From JBGQDM01 sp041495845 (GTDB lineage Bacteria; Acidobacteriota; Terriglobia; Terriglobales; Acidobacteriaceae), in NCBI GenBank assembly GCA_041495845.1, contig JBGQDM010000153.1, positions 1 to 5,597 on the forward strand: 5,597 nucleotides of DNA, read 5' to 3'. Under the pieces are notes generated by a model. It had not been told where the DNA came from. It searched no databases and saw nothing but the letters and a program-made list of their open reading frames with translations. The position numbers were made by a program, and so were the translations under genes. Positions 1 through 5,035 of the stretch are shown piece by piece (position 1 is the stretch's first letter; the number at the start of each line of letters is the position of its first letter).

Positions 1-160
1 CGAGAACCTGATGGTGCTGGAAGGCAGCGTGCCGGGAGCGAACGACGGATATCTGATGATTGTGAAGTCCAAGAAGCCACCGAGAGAGCGTCGCGGGTTT
101 GCCGGAACAACCACCGTGGATCCGTTGAAGGCGGCGAAACGCGCAGCCAAGAAGGGCTGA
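1..160 (+). CDS. rplC: 50S ribosomal protein L3, 3' end only (partial)
   Basis: The last 52 codons of an open frame run in from the left edge (first full codon at base 2) and end at TGA 158-160. The visible protein starts ENLMVLEGSVPGANDGYLMI, which matches the C-terminal part of L3, where a NLxxVxGxVPGxxxGxLxI stretch is typical. It is followed by a basic Lys/Arg/Ala-rich end. L3 is an early-assembling 50S protein that binds 23S rRNA and reaches towards the peptidyl transferase centre. The position immediately before rplD is the expected one in the S10 operon. The start and most of the gene lie outside the window, so nothing can be said about its N-terminus or the operon leader. The identification rests on this short motif and on gene order. 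Confidence 0.93.
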   Translation, partial: ENLMVLEGSVPGANDGYLMIVKSKKPPRERRGFAGTTTVDPLKAAKRAAKKG

Positions 161-188
161 GCAATTTAGGGTAGGCAGAGAAAAGCAT

Positions 189-848
189 ATGGCGACGATT
201 GATGTGCACAACCTGAGCGGCCAGAAGGTGGGTTCGATGACCCTGGCCGACGAGGTATTCGGGGCGGTGAACGAGGACCTGCTCTGGGAAGCGGTGAGGC
301 ATTACCGCGCCGGGCTGCGAGCGGGTACCCATGCCACCAAGAACCGCAAGCTGGTGTCCGGTTCCGGCAAGAAGTTGTGGAAGCAGAAGGGCACGGGACG
401 GGCGCGTATCGGCTCCATCCGGTCGCCTCTGTGGCGGCATGGGGGTACGGCGCACGGACCGCAGCCGCGCTCCTATGAATACGACTTTCCGCGCAAGAAG
501 CAGTTGGGCGCGCTACGTTCGGCGCTGGCGGCCAAGTTCGCCGACGGCAAGCTGGTGGTGGTGACCGGTTTCGAGCTCAAAGAAGTGAAGACGAAAACGT
601 TCCGTCAGGTGCTGAATGGGCTGCAGGCGGAGTCCACCGTGTTGCTGGTGGAAGCGTCAAAGACCGAGAACCGCAACCTGGAATTGAGTACGCGCAATCT
701 GGCTGGAGTGGAGCTGGTGCGTGGCCATGAAGTGCATCCGTATCACCTGCTGCGTTATGAGCGGGCGATATTTGCGCAGGCAGCGCTGGAAAAATTGCAG
801 GCCACGCTGCTGGCTTCGGCGCCCAAGCGCCATGCGGAGGTGGCTTGA
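189..848 (+). CDS. rplD: 50S ribosomal protein L4
   Basis: This gene encodes a 219-residue protein, close to the usual L4 length of about 200-210. L4 binds 23S rRNA and sends a long loop to the constriction of the peptide exit tunnel. The loop is clear at residues 58-80: GSGKKLWKQKGTGRAR followed by IGSIRSP, then WRHGG, the most conserved L4 segment and the place where macrolide-resistance changes occur in other bacteria. An alternating alpha/beta globular domain follows, including VVVTGFEL and STVLLVEA. The ATG at 189 lies 28 bases after the rplC stop; the upstream Shine-Dalgarno is weak (only scattered GAG and AGG). The stop TGA overlaps the rplW ATG by one base. In E. coli, L4 also autoregulates the S10 operon through the leader; the leader is not in this window, so this cannot be tested here. 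Confidence 0.98.
   Translation: MATIDVHNLSGQKVGSMTLADEVFGAVNEDLLWEAVRHYRAGLRAGTHATKNRKLVSGSGKKLWKQKGTGRARIGSIRSPLWRHGGTAHGPQPRSYEYDFPRKKQLGALRSALAAKFADGKLVVVTGFELKEVKTKTFRQVLNGLQAESTVLLVEASKTENRNLELSTRNLAGVELVRGHEVHPYHLLRYERAIFAQAALEKLQATLLASAPKRHAEVA
836..840 (+). promoter_or_regulatory. Ribosome binding site for rplW (inside rplD)
   Basis: GGAGG lies 7 bases before the ATG at 848, inside the last codons of rplD. It is one of the strongest Shine-Dalgarno matches in the window. It supports the ATG at 848 rather than the in-frame TTG at 845. Because the rplD stop and rplW start share a base (TGATG), translational coupling is likely, by inference. Confidence 0.8.
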
Positions 849-1141
849 TGAAATCCGCATATCAGATTTTGCGGCGGCCCATTATTACGGAAAAGGGCCT
901 GTCGGTGAAGGAAACGCAGTCCACGCTGGTGTTTGAAGTGGCGCCGGCGGCGACCAAGACGGAAATCCGCGAAGCGGTGCAGTACATTTTCAAGGTGAAA
1001 GTGGCTTCGGTGCGGACGGCGAATTTTCCCGGCAAAGAGCGGCGGCGCGGCAAGTTTGCCGGCTTCCGTTCGGACTGGAAAAAGGCGTATGTGCGGCTAC
1101 GGGCCGGCGAGAAGATGCCGGAGTATGCCCAGAACTTGTAG
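848..1141 (+). CDS. rplW: 50S ribosomal protein L23
   Basis: From ATG 848 the product is 97 residues, normal for bacterial L23. It begins MKSAYQILRRPIITEKG, matching the family's N-terminal pattern of a short helix and RPxxTEK. It continues with FEVAPAATKTEIREAVQYIFKVKVASVRT, the characteristic helix and strand that pack against domain III of 23S rRNA. The basic loop KERRRGKFAGFRSDWKKAYV corresponds to the extension pointing to the tunnel. L23 sits at the tunnel exit and is the docking site for trigger factor and the signal recognition particle. The frame can be opened one codon earlier at TTG 845, but ATG 848 has correct GGAGG spacing and gives the family-like N-terminus. The stop is TAG, and the heptamer repeat array begins within it. 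Confidence 0.97.
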   Translation: MKSAYQILRRPIITEKGLSVKETQSTLVFEVAPAATKTEIREAVQYIFKVKVASVRTANFPGKERRRGKFAGFRSDWKKAYVRLRAGEKMPEYAQNL

Positions 1142-1174
1142 CTGAGAGCGGAAAGCTAAGAGCTAAGAGCTGAT
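1140..1174 (+). repeat. Tandem AGCTNNN heptamer array, five units
   Basis: Five consecutive 7-base units start at 1140, 1147, 1154, 1161 and 1168. Each begins with AGC and four begin with AGCT; the consensus is close to AGCTRAG. The units at 1154 and 1161 are identical (AGCTAAG). The array fills almost the whole rplW-rplB gap, starts on the last two bases of the rplW stop codon and ends two bases before the rplB ATG. The first two units recur exactly as AGCTGAGAGCGGAA at 2053-2066 before rpsS. No function is known to me. The array occupies the place where the rplB ribosome binding site should be, so its purine-rich TAAGAG motifs may serve as a weak Shine-Dalgarno. Confidence 0.75.
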
Positions 1175-1176
1175 TT

Positions 1177-1998
1177 ATGGCCATTAAGACATATCGACCG
1201 ACGACTGAGACGCGGCGCTTCCAAACCACGCTGGTCAACGAAGAGTTGACCACCGACCGTCCGCATAAACCGCTGACCGCACCGAAGAAGCGTACGGGTG
1301 GGCGGCGGAATTCGGGCGACATCACCAGCTGGTTCCGTGGCGGTGGGCACAAGCGCAAACTGCGCCTGATTGATTTCAAGCGCGATAAGGCGGGCATTCC
1401 CGCGAAGGTGGTTTCGATCGAATACGACCCCAACCGCTCGGCGCGCATCGCGTTGCTCAGCTATGTGGACGGTGAAAAACGCTACATTCTGCAGCCCAAT
1501 GGATTGAAAGTGGGGCAGCAGGTGGTGAGCGGGCCAGAAGCCGACATTCTGGTGGGCAATGCGTTGCCGTTGCGGAACATTCCGCCGGGCACGACGGTGC
1601 ACAGTTTGGAGCTGAGGCCGGGGAAAGGGGCGCAGATGGTGCGCTCGGCCGGTGGTTCGGCGCAGCTGGTAGCGAAAGAGGGCGATTATGCCCTGGTGAA
1701 GCTGCCTTCCGGCGAAACGCGCAAGGTGTTGCTCGACTGCATGGCGACGATCGGGCAGGTGGGAAACACCGACCATGAGAATGTGACCATTGGCAAAGCG
1801 GGGCGCAAGCGTTGGCTGGGGCGCAAACCGCACAATCGCGGCGTGTCCATGAACCCGGTCGACCATCCGCACGGCGGCGGCGAAGGCCGCACCTCGGGCG
1901 GTCGCCATCCGGTGACTCCATGGGGCCAGCCGACGCGCGGCTATAAGACACGCAACAGCAAGCGTACGGACAAGTTCATTGTGAATCGTCCGAAGTAA
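1177..1998 (+). CDS. rplB: 50S ribosomal protein L2
   Basis: This gene encodes a 273-residue protein, about the same length as E. coli L2. L2 is a primary 23S rRNA binder required for subunit association and peptidyl transferase activity. Visible marks are the N-terminal MAIKTYRPTTETRR; GGRRNSGDIT followed by GGGHKRKLRLIDFKR at about residues 41-69, which begins the OB-like domain; the SH3-like central domain including LRPGKGAQMVRSAGGSAQLVAKEG at about 146-169; and the near-invariant MNPVDHPHGGGEGR at about 225-238. The family's functionally important histidine lies in this last motif (His230 here). The end PVTPWGQPTRGYKTRNSKRTDKFIV is also typical. The gene looks intact, with TAA as stop. 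No strong Shine-Dalgarno is seen; only TAAGAG, supplied by the upstream heptamer repeat, lies at suitable spacing. Confidence 0.99.
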   Translation: MAIKTYRPTTETRRFQTTLVNEELTTDRPHKPLTAPKKRTGGRRNSGDITSWFRGGGHKRKLRLIDFKRDKAGIPAKVVSIEYDPNRSARIALLSYVDGEKRYILQPNGLKVGQQVVSGPEADILVGNALPLRNIPPGTTVHSLELRPGKGAQMVRSAGGSAQLVAKEGDYALVKLPSGETRKVLLDCMATIGQVGNTDHENVTIGKAGRKRWLGRKPHNRGVSMNPVDHPHGGGEGRTSGGRHPVTPWGQPTRGYKTRNSKRTDKFIVNRPK

Positions 1999-2038
1999 GA
2001 GAGTTGCAGTAGGAAATGAACCGAGAGCGGGCAGTACA

Positions 2039-2066
2039 AGCTGCCGGCTAGAAGCTGAGAGCGGAA
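2039..2066 (+). repeat. Degenerate AGCTNNN heptamer array, four units
   Basis: In-phase 7-base units start at 2039, 2046, 2053 and 2060: AGCTGCC, GGCTAGA, AGCTGAG and AGCGGAA. The last two form an exact 14-base copy of 1140-1153. The array lies in the longest gap of the window (1999-2069, between rplB and rpsS) and ends three bases before the rpsS ATG, as the other array ends two bases before the rplB ATG. Further upstream, AGCGGGC at 2026 may be a decayed, out-of-phase unit. The rest of this gap shows nothing else I recognise. Confidence 0.65.
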
Positions 2067-2069
2067 TTT

Positions 2070-2417
2070 ATGGCACGTTCAACCAAGAAGGGCGCGTTTG
2101 TGGATGGCCACCTGATGACGCGGGTGGAAGGCATGAACGCGCGCAATGAGAAAAAGGTGTTACGCACCTGGTCACGGCGTTCGACCGTGGTGCCGGAGAT
2201 GGTGGGCCACACCATCGCGGTGCACAACGGCAGGAAGTTTATTCCGGTGTACGTCACCGAAAACATGGTGGGACACAAGCTGGGCGAGTTCAGTCCGACG
2301 CGCCAGTTCAAAGGCCACTCCATGAGGGCGGCGACGGAAACGGTGGCGCGTCCGGCCGGGATTCCGGGAGGGCCGGGGGCGATCACGCCGGCTGCACCCG
2401 CCACGCCGAAGGCCTAG
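2070..2417 (+). CDS. rpsS: 30S ribosomal protein S19 with C-terminal extension
   Basis: This gene encodes 115 residues against about 92 in E. coli. S19 binds 16S rRNA with S13 in the 30S head and contacts the tRNA side of the decoding region. The core is unmistakable: MARSTKKGAFVDGHL at the start, LRTWSRRSTVVPEMVGHTIAVHNG at 31-54, then FIPVYVTENMVGHKLGEFSPTR at about 57-78. After KGHS at 81-84, about 30 extra residues follow, rich in Ala, Pro, Gly and Thr and ending ITPAAPATPKA. This tail shows no family motif and is probably disordered. The ribosome binding site is weak: only GCGGAA from the heptamer repeat precedes ATG 2070. The stop is TAG. The tail is in frame with normal codon use, so I see no sign of a frameshift. 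Confidence 0.98.
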   Translation: MARSTKKGAFVDGHLMTRVEGMNARNEKKVLRTWSRRSTVVPEMVGHTIAVHNGRKFIPVYVTENMVGHKLGEFSPTRQFKGHSMRAATETVARPAGIPGGPGAITPAAPATPKA

Positions 2418-2455
2418 AAGCTGGTTTGCGACCTCTGTAACGAGAGATGATGACG

Positions 2456-2926
2456 ATGGAATTCAGAGCGGAAGTAAAGTACGAGCGAGTTTCACCGCAG
2501 AAAGCGCGCCTGGTGTTGGAGTTGATCAAGGGCAAGCGGGCGGAGGATGCGCTGCGCACACTGGCCTTTACCAAGAAACGGGTGGCGGAGACGATTGGCA
2601 AACTGCTGCAGTCGGCGGTGGACAACGCCAACTATCTGAGCCAGGAAAAAGGGCTCGATGTGGATGTGGACCAGTTGATTGTGCAGCGGGCGGTGGCCAA
2701 CGATGGGCCGCGAGCGAAACGCATTCGCCCGGCGCCCATGGGGCGGGCCTTCCGTTATCAGCGGCGGATGGCGCATATCGAGATTACGCTGGGCGAGCGC
2801 AAAACCCAGGCGTCGGGATCGATGGTGACTACGGCGGAAGCGCCGGTGGCGGCAAAAGCGCCAGCGAAGCGCAAAGTGCAGTCGCGCCAGAAGGCCACAA
2901 AAAAGAAAGCGGGCGCAGCCCGGTAG
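2456..2926 (+). CDS. rplV: 50S ribosomal protein L22 with C-terminal extension
   Basis: From ATG 2456 the product is 156 residues; most bacterial L22 proteins have about 110-120. L22 binds all six domains of 23S rRNA and its hairpin lines the exit tunnel. Family features are YERVSPQKARLVLELIKGK at 9-27, AxxTLxFTKKRVAExIxKLLxSAVxNAxYL at about 32-61, and the tunnel hairpin RIRPAPMGRAFRYQRR at 89-104, followed by AHIEITLGER. After about residue 116 comes a roughly 40-residue Ala/Lys-rich tail, probably disordered and rRNA-binding. Start choice: in-frame ATGs occur at 2447, 2450 and 2456. The purine stretch GAGAG at 2442-2446 is spaced properly only for 2456, which also gives the family-like MEFRAEVKYERVSP. 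A start at 2447 would add only MMT. The stop is TAG. Confidence 0.96.
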   Translation: MEFRAEVKYERVSPQKARLVLELIKGKRAEDALRTLAFTKKRVAETIGKLLQSAVDNANYLSQEKGLDVDVDQLIVQRAVANDGPRAKRIRPAPMGRAFRYQRRMAHIEITLGERKTQASGSMVTTAEAPVAAKAPAKRKVQSRQKATKKKAGAAR

Positions 2927-2942
2927 GACCAGAGGAGACACG

Positions 2943-3608
2943 ATGGGACAAAAAGTTCACCCCTACGGATTCCGCCTCGGCTATACCAAGCCGTGGAAGT
3001 CGCGCTGGTTTGTGGAGCGGGACTACGACAAGTTGCTGCATGAGGATGTGCGGCTGCGCATCGAGTTGAAAGAGAAGCTGAAGTCGGCGGGCGTGAGTTC
3101 GATCGAGATTGAGCGTCCGGGCAACAAGCTGCGCATCATTATCCGCACGGCACGCCCCGGCATCATCATCGGCCGCAAGGGCGCGGAGATTGACAAGCTC
3201 AAGTTGGACATGCAGAAGCGCACCAACCGCGAGGTGCATGTGGACATTCTGGAAGTCCACAAGCCGGAGCTGGATGCGCAGCTGGTTTCGGAATCGATTG
3301 CGCTGCAGTTGGAAAAGCGGGTGGGGTTCCGGCGGGCGATGCGCAAGTCGGTGGATTCGGCGCAGCGGTTTGGCTGCAAAGGCATCAAGGTGCGGGTGAG
3401 TGGACGTTTGAACGGCAATGAAATCGCGCGTTCGGAGTGGTACCTGCAGGGGCGGTTGCCGCTGCACACGCTGCGCGCGGACATTGATTACGGCTTCACC
3501 GAGGCGCGCACCACCTATGGCGTGATTGGCGTGAAGTGCTGGATTTATCGTGGCGAAATTCTGCCACCGAAAAAGCGGGAGCCGCGGGCGGCGCAAGGCG
3601 CGTTCTAG
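2943..3608 (+). CDS. rpsC: 30S ribosomal protein S3
   Basis: This gene encodes 221 residues, slightly shorter than E. coli S3 (233). S3 sits at the mRNA entry channel of the 30S head and, with S4 and S5, supports mRNA unwinding. The N-terminus MGQKVHPYGFRLGYTKPWKSRWF is diagnostic. The type-2 KH domain spans about residues 38-107 with its GxxG loop GRKG at 77-80 inside RPGIIIGRKGAEIDKL. The C-terminal domain carries FRRAMRKSV at 129-137, with the entry-channel basic residues conserved; GCKGIKVRVSGRLNGNEIARSEWY follows, then PLHTLRADIDYG and TYGVIGVKCWIYRGE. AGAGGAG ending 5 bases before ATG 2943 is a strong Shine-Dalgarno. The gap after rplV is only 16 bases. The stop is TAG. The tail is short and basic, without the extra domain found in some lineages. 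Confidence 0.99.
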   Translation: MGQKVHPYGFRLGYTKPWKSRWFVERDYDKLLHEDVRLRIELKEKLKSAGVSSIEIERPGNKLRIIIRTARPGIIIGRKGAEIDKLKLDMQKRTNREVHVDILEVHKPELDAQLVSESIALQLEKRVGFRRAMRKSVDSAQRFGCKGIKVRVSGRLNGNEIARSEWYLQGRLPLHTLRADIDYGFTEARTTYGVIGVKCWIYRGEILPPKKREPRAAQGAF

Positions 3609-3629
3609 CGGAGTGCGAAAGAGACCGAT

Positions 3630-4049
3630 ATGTTGATGCCAAAGAAAGTCAAGTACCGCAAGCAACAGCGCGGGCGCATGTGCGGCAAGGCGTGGACCGG
3701 GGGCGAGTTGGCGTTCGGCGACTTCGGGTTGAAGACGCTGGAGCCAGGCTGGATCACCGACCGGCAGATCGAAGCCAGCCGGGTGGCCATCACCCGCTTT
3801 GTCAAGCGCGGCGGCAAGGTTTGGATCCGGCTGTTTCCCGATAAGCCGGTGACCAAGAAGCCGGCTGAAACCCGTATGGGTAAAGGGAAGGGTGCGCCGG
3901 ACCACTGGGTGGCAGTGGTGAAGCCGGGCCGGATTTTGTTCGAGATGGAAGGGGTCTCGCGGGCGGATGCGCAGGAGGCGATGCGGTTGGCCTCCCACAA
4001 ACTGCCCCTGCGGACGATATTTGTGGCGCGTCAAGGCGTGCAGCACTAG
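3630..4049 (+). CDS. rplP: 50S ribosomal protein L16
   Basis: This gene encodes 139 residues, close to the typical 136-140. L16 binds late in 50S assembly near the A site and the peptidyl transferase centre. It starts MLMPKKVKYRKQQRGRM, the standard MLxPKRxKxRKxxRGR pattern. FGxFGLKxLEPGWITDRQIEASRVAITR at about 30-56 and GGKVWIRLFPDKPVTKKPAETRMGKGKG at about 61-88 follow. The arginine before MGKGKG (Arg82 here) corresponds to the arginine that E. coli hydroxylates (Arg81), although the enzyme's presence here is unknown. WVAVVKPGRILFEMEGV and LPLRTIFVARQG complete the fold. The start ATG 3630 fits the family; upstream GAAAGAGA is a modest ribosome binding site. The stop TAG is shared with the Shine-Dalgarno of rpmC. 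Confidence 0.98.
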   Translation: MLMPKKVKYRKQQRGRMCGKAWTGGELAFGDFGLKTLEPGWITDRQIEASRVAITRFVKRGGKVWIRLFPDKPVTKKPAETRMGKGKGAPDHWVAVVKPGRILFEMEGVSRADAQEAMRLASHKLPLRTIFVARQGVQH

Positions 4050-4057
4050 GAAACAAA

Positions 4058-4282
4058 ATGGCGACCAAGATCAAGGCGATTGACAAGTTACGCAACCTGA
4101 CTGGGCCCGAGTTGCGGCACCAGGAGAGCGAGCTCATGGACCAGCTCTTTCGGCTGAAGTTCCAGCTGAAGATGGGACAGACGGAGAGCCTGAAAAAGAT
4201 GCGCGGATTACGCAAGGACATTGCCCGCGTGAAGACGCTGGCGCGCGAGCGCGCGGCGGCGGGAACGCCGGAGAGGACATAG
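4058..4282 (+). CDS. rpmC: 50S ribosomal protein L29
   Basis: This gene encodes 74 residues, in the usual L29 range of 60-75. L29 is a small two-helix protein next to L23 at the exit of the peptide tunnel. The conserved helical hairpin is seen as LRNLTGPELRHQESELMDQL and then FRLKFQLKMGQTES at 31-44. The second helix, LRKDIARVKTLARER at 51-65, matches the family's xxRxDIARIKT signature. The Ala-rich, charged end (AAAGTPERT) is slightly longer than in E. coli. AGGA at 4048-4051 overlaps the rplP stop and lies 6 bases before ATG 4058. The gap to rplP is only 8 bases and that to rpsQ only 3, which suggests coupled translation. The stop is TAG. Confidence 0.97.
   Translation: MATKIKAIDKLRNLTGPELRHQESELMDQLFRLKFQLKMGQTESLKKMRGLRKDIARVKTLARERAAAGTPERT
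4270..4276 (+). promoter_or_regulatory. Ribosome binding site for rpsQ (inside rpmC)
   Basis: GGAGAGG lies 9 bases before ATG 4286, inside the last codons of rpmC. It supports the upstream start of rpsQ and therefore the reality of the longer N-terminus of S17. Confidence 0.65.
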
Positions 4283-4285
4283 ATC

Positions 4286-4609
4286 ATGGCGGAAACAACC
4301 AGGCAGGCCGCGGTGCACCATGTGGGCAAGCGCAAGGTGGTGGTGGGCGAAGTGGTTTCCACCAAGATGGCCAAGACCATCGTGGTCGAGGTAACGCGCA
4401 AGTTTTCGCACAAACTCTACGGACGCGTCATCACCCGGGGCAGCAAGTTTTATGCCCACGATGAGAACAAGGTGGCGCAACTGGGCGATCAGGTGCGGAT
4501 CGAGGAAACGCGGCCGCTGTCCAAACTGAAGCGTTGGCGGCTGCTCGACATCGTGCGCCGGTCGAAGCTGGCGCCGGAAATTCCGGCGGAAGTGGCGAAC
4601 GTAGGCTGA
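4286..4609 (+). CDS. rpsQ: 30S ribosomal protein S17 with short extensions
   Basis: This gene encodes 107 residues against 84 in E. coli. S17 is an OB-fold protein that binds 16S rRNA early in 30S assembly. The core starts near residue 17 with KVVVGEVVSTKMAKTIVVEVTRKFSH, then LYGRVITRGSKFYAHDEN at 44-61 and the diagnostic GDQVRIEETRPLSKLKRWRL at about 67-86. About 12 residues precede the usual start, with two histidines and little similarity to the family; about 10-12 follow the usual end (APEIPAEVANVG). The start at ATG 4286 is supported by GGAGAGG upstream and by the 3-base spacing from the rpmC stop. In E. coli this is the last gene of the S10 operon. Here no terminator is visible before rplN. 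Confidence 0.97.
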   Translation: MAETTRQAAVHHVGKRKVVVGEVVSTKMAKTIVVEVTRKFSHKLYGRVITRGSKFYAHDENKVAQLGDQVRIEETRPLSKLKRWRLLDIVRRSKLAPEIPAEVANVG

Positions 4610-4629
4610 AGCGCTGGCGCGGAGCCGAC

Positions 4630-4634
4630 AGGAG
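4630..4634 (+). promoter_or_regulatory. Ribosome binding site for rplN
   Basis: AGGAG, extended by AGGG, lies 8 bases before ATG 4643 and fixes the start of rplN at this position. The gap 4610-4642 also holds an imperfect GC-rich inverted repeat but no U-run. Confidence 0.75.
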
Positions 4635-4642
4635 AGGGACCT

Positions 4643-5014
4643 ATGGCCGTAATGATGCGCAGCATGCTCGAAGTCGCCGACAACAGCGGCGCCCGCAAGC
4701 TACAGATGATTTTGCCGCTGGGTGGCGATACCGGGCTGCGCGCCGGACTAGGGGATGTGGTGACTGCCAGCGTCAAGGAAGCCTCGCCCGATGGGCAGGT
4801 CAAGAAGGGCGTGGTGGTGAAGGCGGTGATCGTGCGCACCCGCAAGGAGCATCGCCGCCGCGACGGTACCTATATCCGCTTCGACCAGAATGCGGCGGTG
4901 CTGATCAACGATGCCGGCGAGCCGGTGGGGACGCGCGTGTTTGGTCCGGTGGCGCGCGAACTGCGCGAGAAGAAATTTTTGAAGATTGTTTCCCTGGCGC
5001 CCGAGGTGTTGTAA
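4643..5014 (+). CDS. rplN: 50S ribosomal protein L14
   Basis: This gene encodes 123 residues, essentially the universal L14 length of 122. L14 is a beta-barrel protein at the subunit interface that forms bridges to 16S rRNA and binds the silencing factor RsfS in other bacteria. The protein is strongly conserved: MLEVADNSGARKLQ at 8-21, GLGDVVTASVKEASPDGQVKKG at 35-56, then VVVKAVIVRTRKEHRRRDGTYIRFDQNAAVLIND at 57-90. It ends with PVGTRVFGPVARELREKKFLKIVSLAPEVL. In E. coli rplN opens the spc operon. Here it follows rpsQ by 33 bases with a good ribosome binding site and no recognisable promoter, so the S10 and spc blocks appear joined. The stop is TAA. Confidence 0.99.
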   Translation: MAVMMRSMLEVADNSGARKLQMILPLGGDTGLRAGLGDVVTASVKEASPDGQVKKGVVVKAVIVRTRKEHRRRDGTYIRFDQNAAVLINDAGEPVGTRVFGPVARELREKKFLKIVSLAPEVL

Positions 5015-5035
5015 GGCGCGGATGAAGGTTGATGA

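Noticed and set aside
845..847. TTG as an alternative start of rplW
   Set aside because: ATG 848 follows immediately, has GGAGG at good spacing and gives the family-like N-terminus MKSAYQ.
1156..1908. A 250-residue open frame on the minus strand opposite rplB
   Set aside because: Same reason: an antisense shadow of a GC-rich conserved gene with low-quality composition and no recognisable domain.
2829..4046. A 405-residue open frame on the minus strand across rplV, rpsC and rplP
   Set aside because: It lies opposite three well-conserved genes, is rich in His, Arg, Pro and Leu as expected from the mirror of GC-rich codons, and shows no family motif.
4604..4626. Hairpin after rpsQ as a rho-independent terminator
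   Set aside because: The stem is interrupted, begins within the coding end of rpsQ and is not followed by a run of T; the next bases are the rplN ribosome binding site.
4975..4980. T-run near the end of rplN as a terminator signal
   Set aside because: It lies inside the conserved KKFLKI codons of L14 with no GC-rich stem in front of it.
4534..5025. A 163-residue + strand frame overlapping rpsQ and rplN
   Set aside because: Its sequence is Arg/Gly/Ala-rich out-of-frame reading of rpsQ and rplN, which are both clear in another frame.
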